Origin: Trichormus sp. M33_DOE_039
GTDB lineage: Bacteria; Cyanobacteriota; Cyanobacteriia; Cyanobacteriales; Nostocaceae
NCBI GenBank assembly: GCA_015296085.1
Contig: DVDT01000105.1
Coordinates: 82,346-146,345 of the forward strand
Direction: 5' to 3'
DNA length: 64,000 bases
Shown: positions 62,113-64,000 of the stretch, piece by piece
Position numbering within the stretch: the stretch's first letter is position 1
How the letters are laid out: every line of letters starts with the position of its first letter
The notes under the pieces: generated by a model
The model's database searches: none
Told to the model about the DNA's origin: nothing
The model's input: the letters and a program-made list of their open reading frames with translations, nothing else
Made by a program: the position numbers and the translations under genes

Positions 62113-62871
62113 GTGAATTGTCCTAAAACTAACAATCCTTGGTTGATTTTCTTTCGACCAAATCCCCAAGCCGAATTACGCTTATTCTGCTTACCCTATG
62201 CTGGAGGAGGAGCAGGTATTTTTCGAGAATGGCACAAAGAATTAAACCCAAAAATAGAAATTTGTGCAGTACAATTACCGGGGAGAGAAAATCGCTTATC
62301 AGAACCAGCCTTTAATCGTCTTCAACCTTTAATAACAGCACTTAGCCAAGCAATTTTAGAAAATTTAAATCAGCCGTTTGCTTTCTTTGGACATAGCATG
62401 GGTGGTTTAATATGTTTTGAATTGACGCGTTATTTGCAACAAGTTTATGGCTTAACTCCAGTAAGTTTATTTGTTGCTGGTGCAGGTGCGCCTCATATCC
62501 CCGATACAAAGCCACCTATTCATAATTTACCACCACCAGAGTTTGTACAAGAGTTACGACGATTTAATGGTACACCAACAGCGGTATTAGAAAATCAAGA
62601 ACTAATGGAACTAATATCACCAACTTTAAGGGCTGACTTTGCAGTTTTAGAAACTTATATTTACAAAACATCTACACCATTATCCTGTGCAATTACAGCC
62701 TTTGGAGGACTAGCCGATACAGAAGTTTCCCAGGCAGAACTAGCAGCATGGCAAGAACATACAACTAGTAATTTTTCTTTACAAATGCTACCAGGCAATC
62801 ATTTTTTTATTCACGAGAATCGCCTAGAGTTGTTAAATTTATTGTCAAAATATTTGGCAGTTTATATCTAA
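62113..62871 (+). CDS. Type II thioesterase (GrsT-like)
   Basis: The 252-residue alpha/beta-hydrolase has FCLPYAGGGAGIFREW at the oxyanion loop, AVQLPGRENRLSEPAF, the nucleophile in FFGHSMGGLICFEL (serine about residue 96), an aspartate near GGLADTEVS, and the histidine in LPGNHFFIHENR. These are standard for type II thioesterases that hydrolyse misprimed or stalled acyl groups from PKS and NRPS carrier proteins, or occasionally release products. It starts with GTG. The PKS modules at 25-40 kb lack a thioesterase domain and this enzyme is the only one in the window, so functional linkage is plausible though it is about 20 kb away. Confidence 0.9.
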   Translation: MNCPKTNNPWLIFFRPNPQAELRLFCLPYAGGGAGIFREWHKELNPKIEICAVQLPGRENRLSEPAFNRLQPLITALSQAILENLNQPFAFFGHSMGGLICFELTRYLQQVYGLTPVSLFVAGAGAPHIPDTKPPIHNLPPPEFVQELRRFNGTPTAVLENQELMELISPTLRADFAVLETYIYKTSTPLSCAITAFGGLADTEVSQAELAAWQEHTTSNFSLQMLPGNHFFIHENRLELLNLLSKYLAVYI

Positions 62872-63586
62872 ATCATCATCCTCCTGAACTCTTGGCGTTA
62901 CATAAATGCGGGGTGACTAGGGATTTTTGAGCAAAGCAAAGTATTGATTTTTCGCGCCGCCTCCGGTGACTGCGCGAAACAACAATTATCCTATCATTCT
63001 AGCAACGTCTCTATAGTAATAATCAGCCATCCCATTTGTGCAAAATTTGCACAAACTGCCTGTTAATTACGCAAATATATTGAGGCAAATAGATTTTACG
63101 GAAATTTTATAATTCATATATCCGATTAATTACGGATGTGTTATTATCTATTGTATGATTCAAATTATCGAGAATAAATTGCAGTAAAGAATCACCAACT
63201 TTAATTCATCATTGAACTTGGGGTTGCCAAAACTGTTGTTACAAACCAGTAGTTGTTTACCATCAGGTCATCATTACTTGAATACTTTCTCAATTTTATA
63301 ATCCTAGCTGAAACTTGGGATTTTCATATCTAGCTAGTTATTTAGCTGTCAATATCATGCTGTCTGCAAACTCCCTTTAAGCCTAGCAAGAGAGGATATT
63401 GAATCTAAGTAACATAGTGAACACTGGCTGCCAGAAGAATAGCGTCTGGTACAGTTTCCATTGTTCAATATTCAGGTGAATGGGACTGCTCTAAGTTTTT
63501 TAGATGATGTGATCATTGTTAAGGCTTTAGAGAAATAGTAACGCAGTTATTTTTGTCGCTCAAATTTGAGATTGACCCATCTGTAA
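62872..63586. other. Intergenic region with hairpin and possible gene remnants
   Basis: A TTCGCGC/GCGCGAA hairpin at 62951-62978 is of dispersed-repeat type. From about 63468 a frame reads FNIQVNGTALSFLDDVIIVK then stops at 63538, and after a TAA at 63584 a second frame is open into the next gene. These look like broken coding sequence. No complete gene is seen. Confidence 0.4.
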
Positions 63587-63670
63587 CCAACTACTTACAA
63601 CAACAGTCAAGTTTATACATTTGAATTAATTGATGGAGCAGCATATGAAGTCAATCTGGAGGCCAGTAGC

Positions 63671-64000
63671 ATGAGTCTAAGCACTAGTGATGCTCTTAGT
63701 GAATTACCAGTAGTAGGTTTGATAGCCAGTCCAGTAGTCAGCGAAGCCGATGGCCCTGGTGTAGTATTAATATTCAATACTCAAGGGATAATTCCAGAAG
63801 AAGGCATTGTAGTGAGTGTCGGTGGAGATTTGAGAACCTCAGCCGTAGCTCAAGGACTGCAATTCCGCCAAGTAGTAGAGTCAGAAGGCATAGATTATCT
63901 ACGCTTCAACCGTGACACCCAAGCTTATGAATTCCGCCTCACCCAAGCCAACGCCACAGTTACGATTCCCGTCTTTGATGACATATTAGAAGAAGTAGAC
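63671..64000 (+). CDS. Calx-beta-like surface/calcium-binding protein, 5' part, cut by right edge
   Basis: The frame from the ATG at 63671 is open to the window end (110 codons): MSLSTSDALSELPVVGLIAS, VVSEADGPGVVLIFN, ATVTIPVFDDILEEVD. The EADGP start and VTIPVFDD end are typical of cyanobacterial Calx-beta/haemolysin-type repeat proteins, which are long, exported and often repetitive. The frame is also open upstream to 63587 and reads like protein (SQVYTFELIDGAAYEVNLEA), with no start codon, so the ATG may not be the ancestral start and the gene may be 5'-truncated or frameshifted. No signal peptide is visible at the ATG, which fits truncation or a C-terminal secretion signal. Confidence 0.6.
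   Translation, partial: MSLSTSDALSELPVVGLIASPVVSEADGPGVVLIFNTQGIIPEEGIVVSVGGDLRTSAVAQGLQFRQVVESEGIDYLRFNRDTQAYEFRLTQANATVTIPVFDDILEEVD

Overview
The window is cyanobacterial, most likely from a filamentous heterocyst-forming lineage (Nostocales: Nostoc/Anabaena/Calothrix type). The palindrome GCGATCGC (HIP1) occurs many times in genes and spacers, short heptamer tandem repeats sit between and inside genes, and many proteins are of cyanobacteria-specific families (DUF1822, DUF928, DUF5132, AMIN-domain TonB receptor, CHAT/CHASE2 proteins). I see no tRNA, rRNA, CRISPR array, transposase or phage gene.

Layout. 1-7.3 kb: a CHASE2 membrane protein cut by the left edge, small proteins, a long non-coding stretch with hairpins, an OYE-type flavin oxidoreductase, CoaBC (CoA synthesis), a short MgtE-like Mg2+ transporter and a DUF5132 protein. 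7.5-16 kb: an orphan PstB, a GCS2-family carboxylate-amine ligase, a small protein, an esterase, a membrane Ser/Thr kinase, an unknown protein, and a glycosyltransferase/acetyltransferase pair probably acting on polysaccharide. 15.9-24.9 kb, all on the minus strand: a periplasmic binding protein, then DUF928, CHAT-CHASE2, DUF1822 and secreted TPR-CHAT genes. These form a putative caspase-like signalling module spanning cytoplasm, membrane and periplasm.

25-43.9 kb holds the centrepiece, a three-gene minus-strand operon. It encodes a fatty acyl-AMP ligase/acyl-CoA dehydrogenase/ACP fusion followed by two paralogous, fully reducing, C-methylating type I PKS modules (KS-AT-DH-MT-ER-KR-ACP). The predicted logic is activation of a fatty acid, alpha,beta-desaturation, then two rounds of malonyl extension with C-methylation and full reduction. 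No terminal release domain is present. A fatty acid hydroxylase-like enzyme and a type II thioesterase at 61.2-62.9 kb are candidate tailoring and editing partners.

Divergent from the PKS operon, 44.5-53.3 kb on the plus strand carries an AMIN-TonB receptor, an MFS exporter, an ABC ATPase, and a giant ABC-2 permease fused to an M1-peptidase-like domain whose zinc motif is lost. This raises the possibility of export and re-uptake of the polyketide or a metal complex. 53.4-62.9 kb contains NDH-2, an SbmA/YddA-type ABC exporter with a glyoxalase-fold neighbour, a DUF3102 protein with a decayed methyltransferase-like tail, a sucrase/ferredoxin-like protein translationally coupled to a membrane protein, and the hydroxylase/thioesterase pair. 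The right edge cuts a repetitive Calx-beta-like surface protein whose 5' end looks broken.
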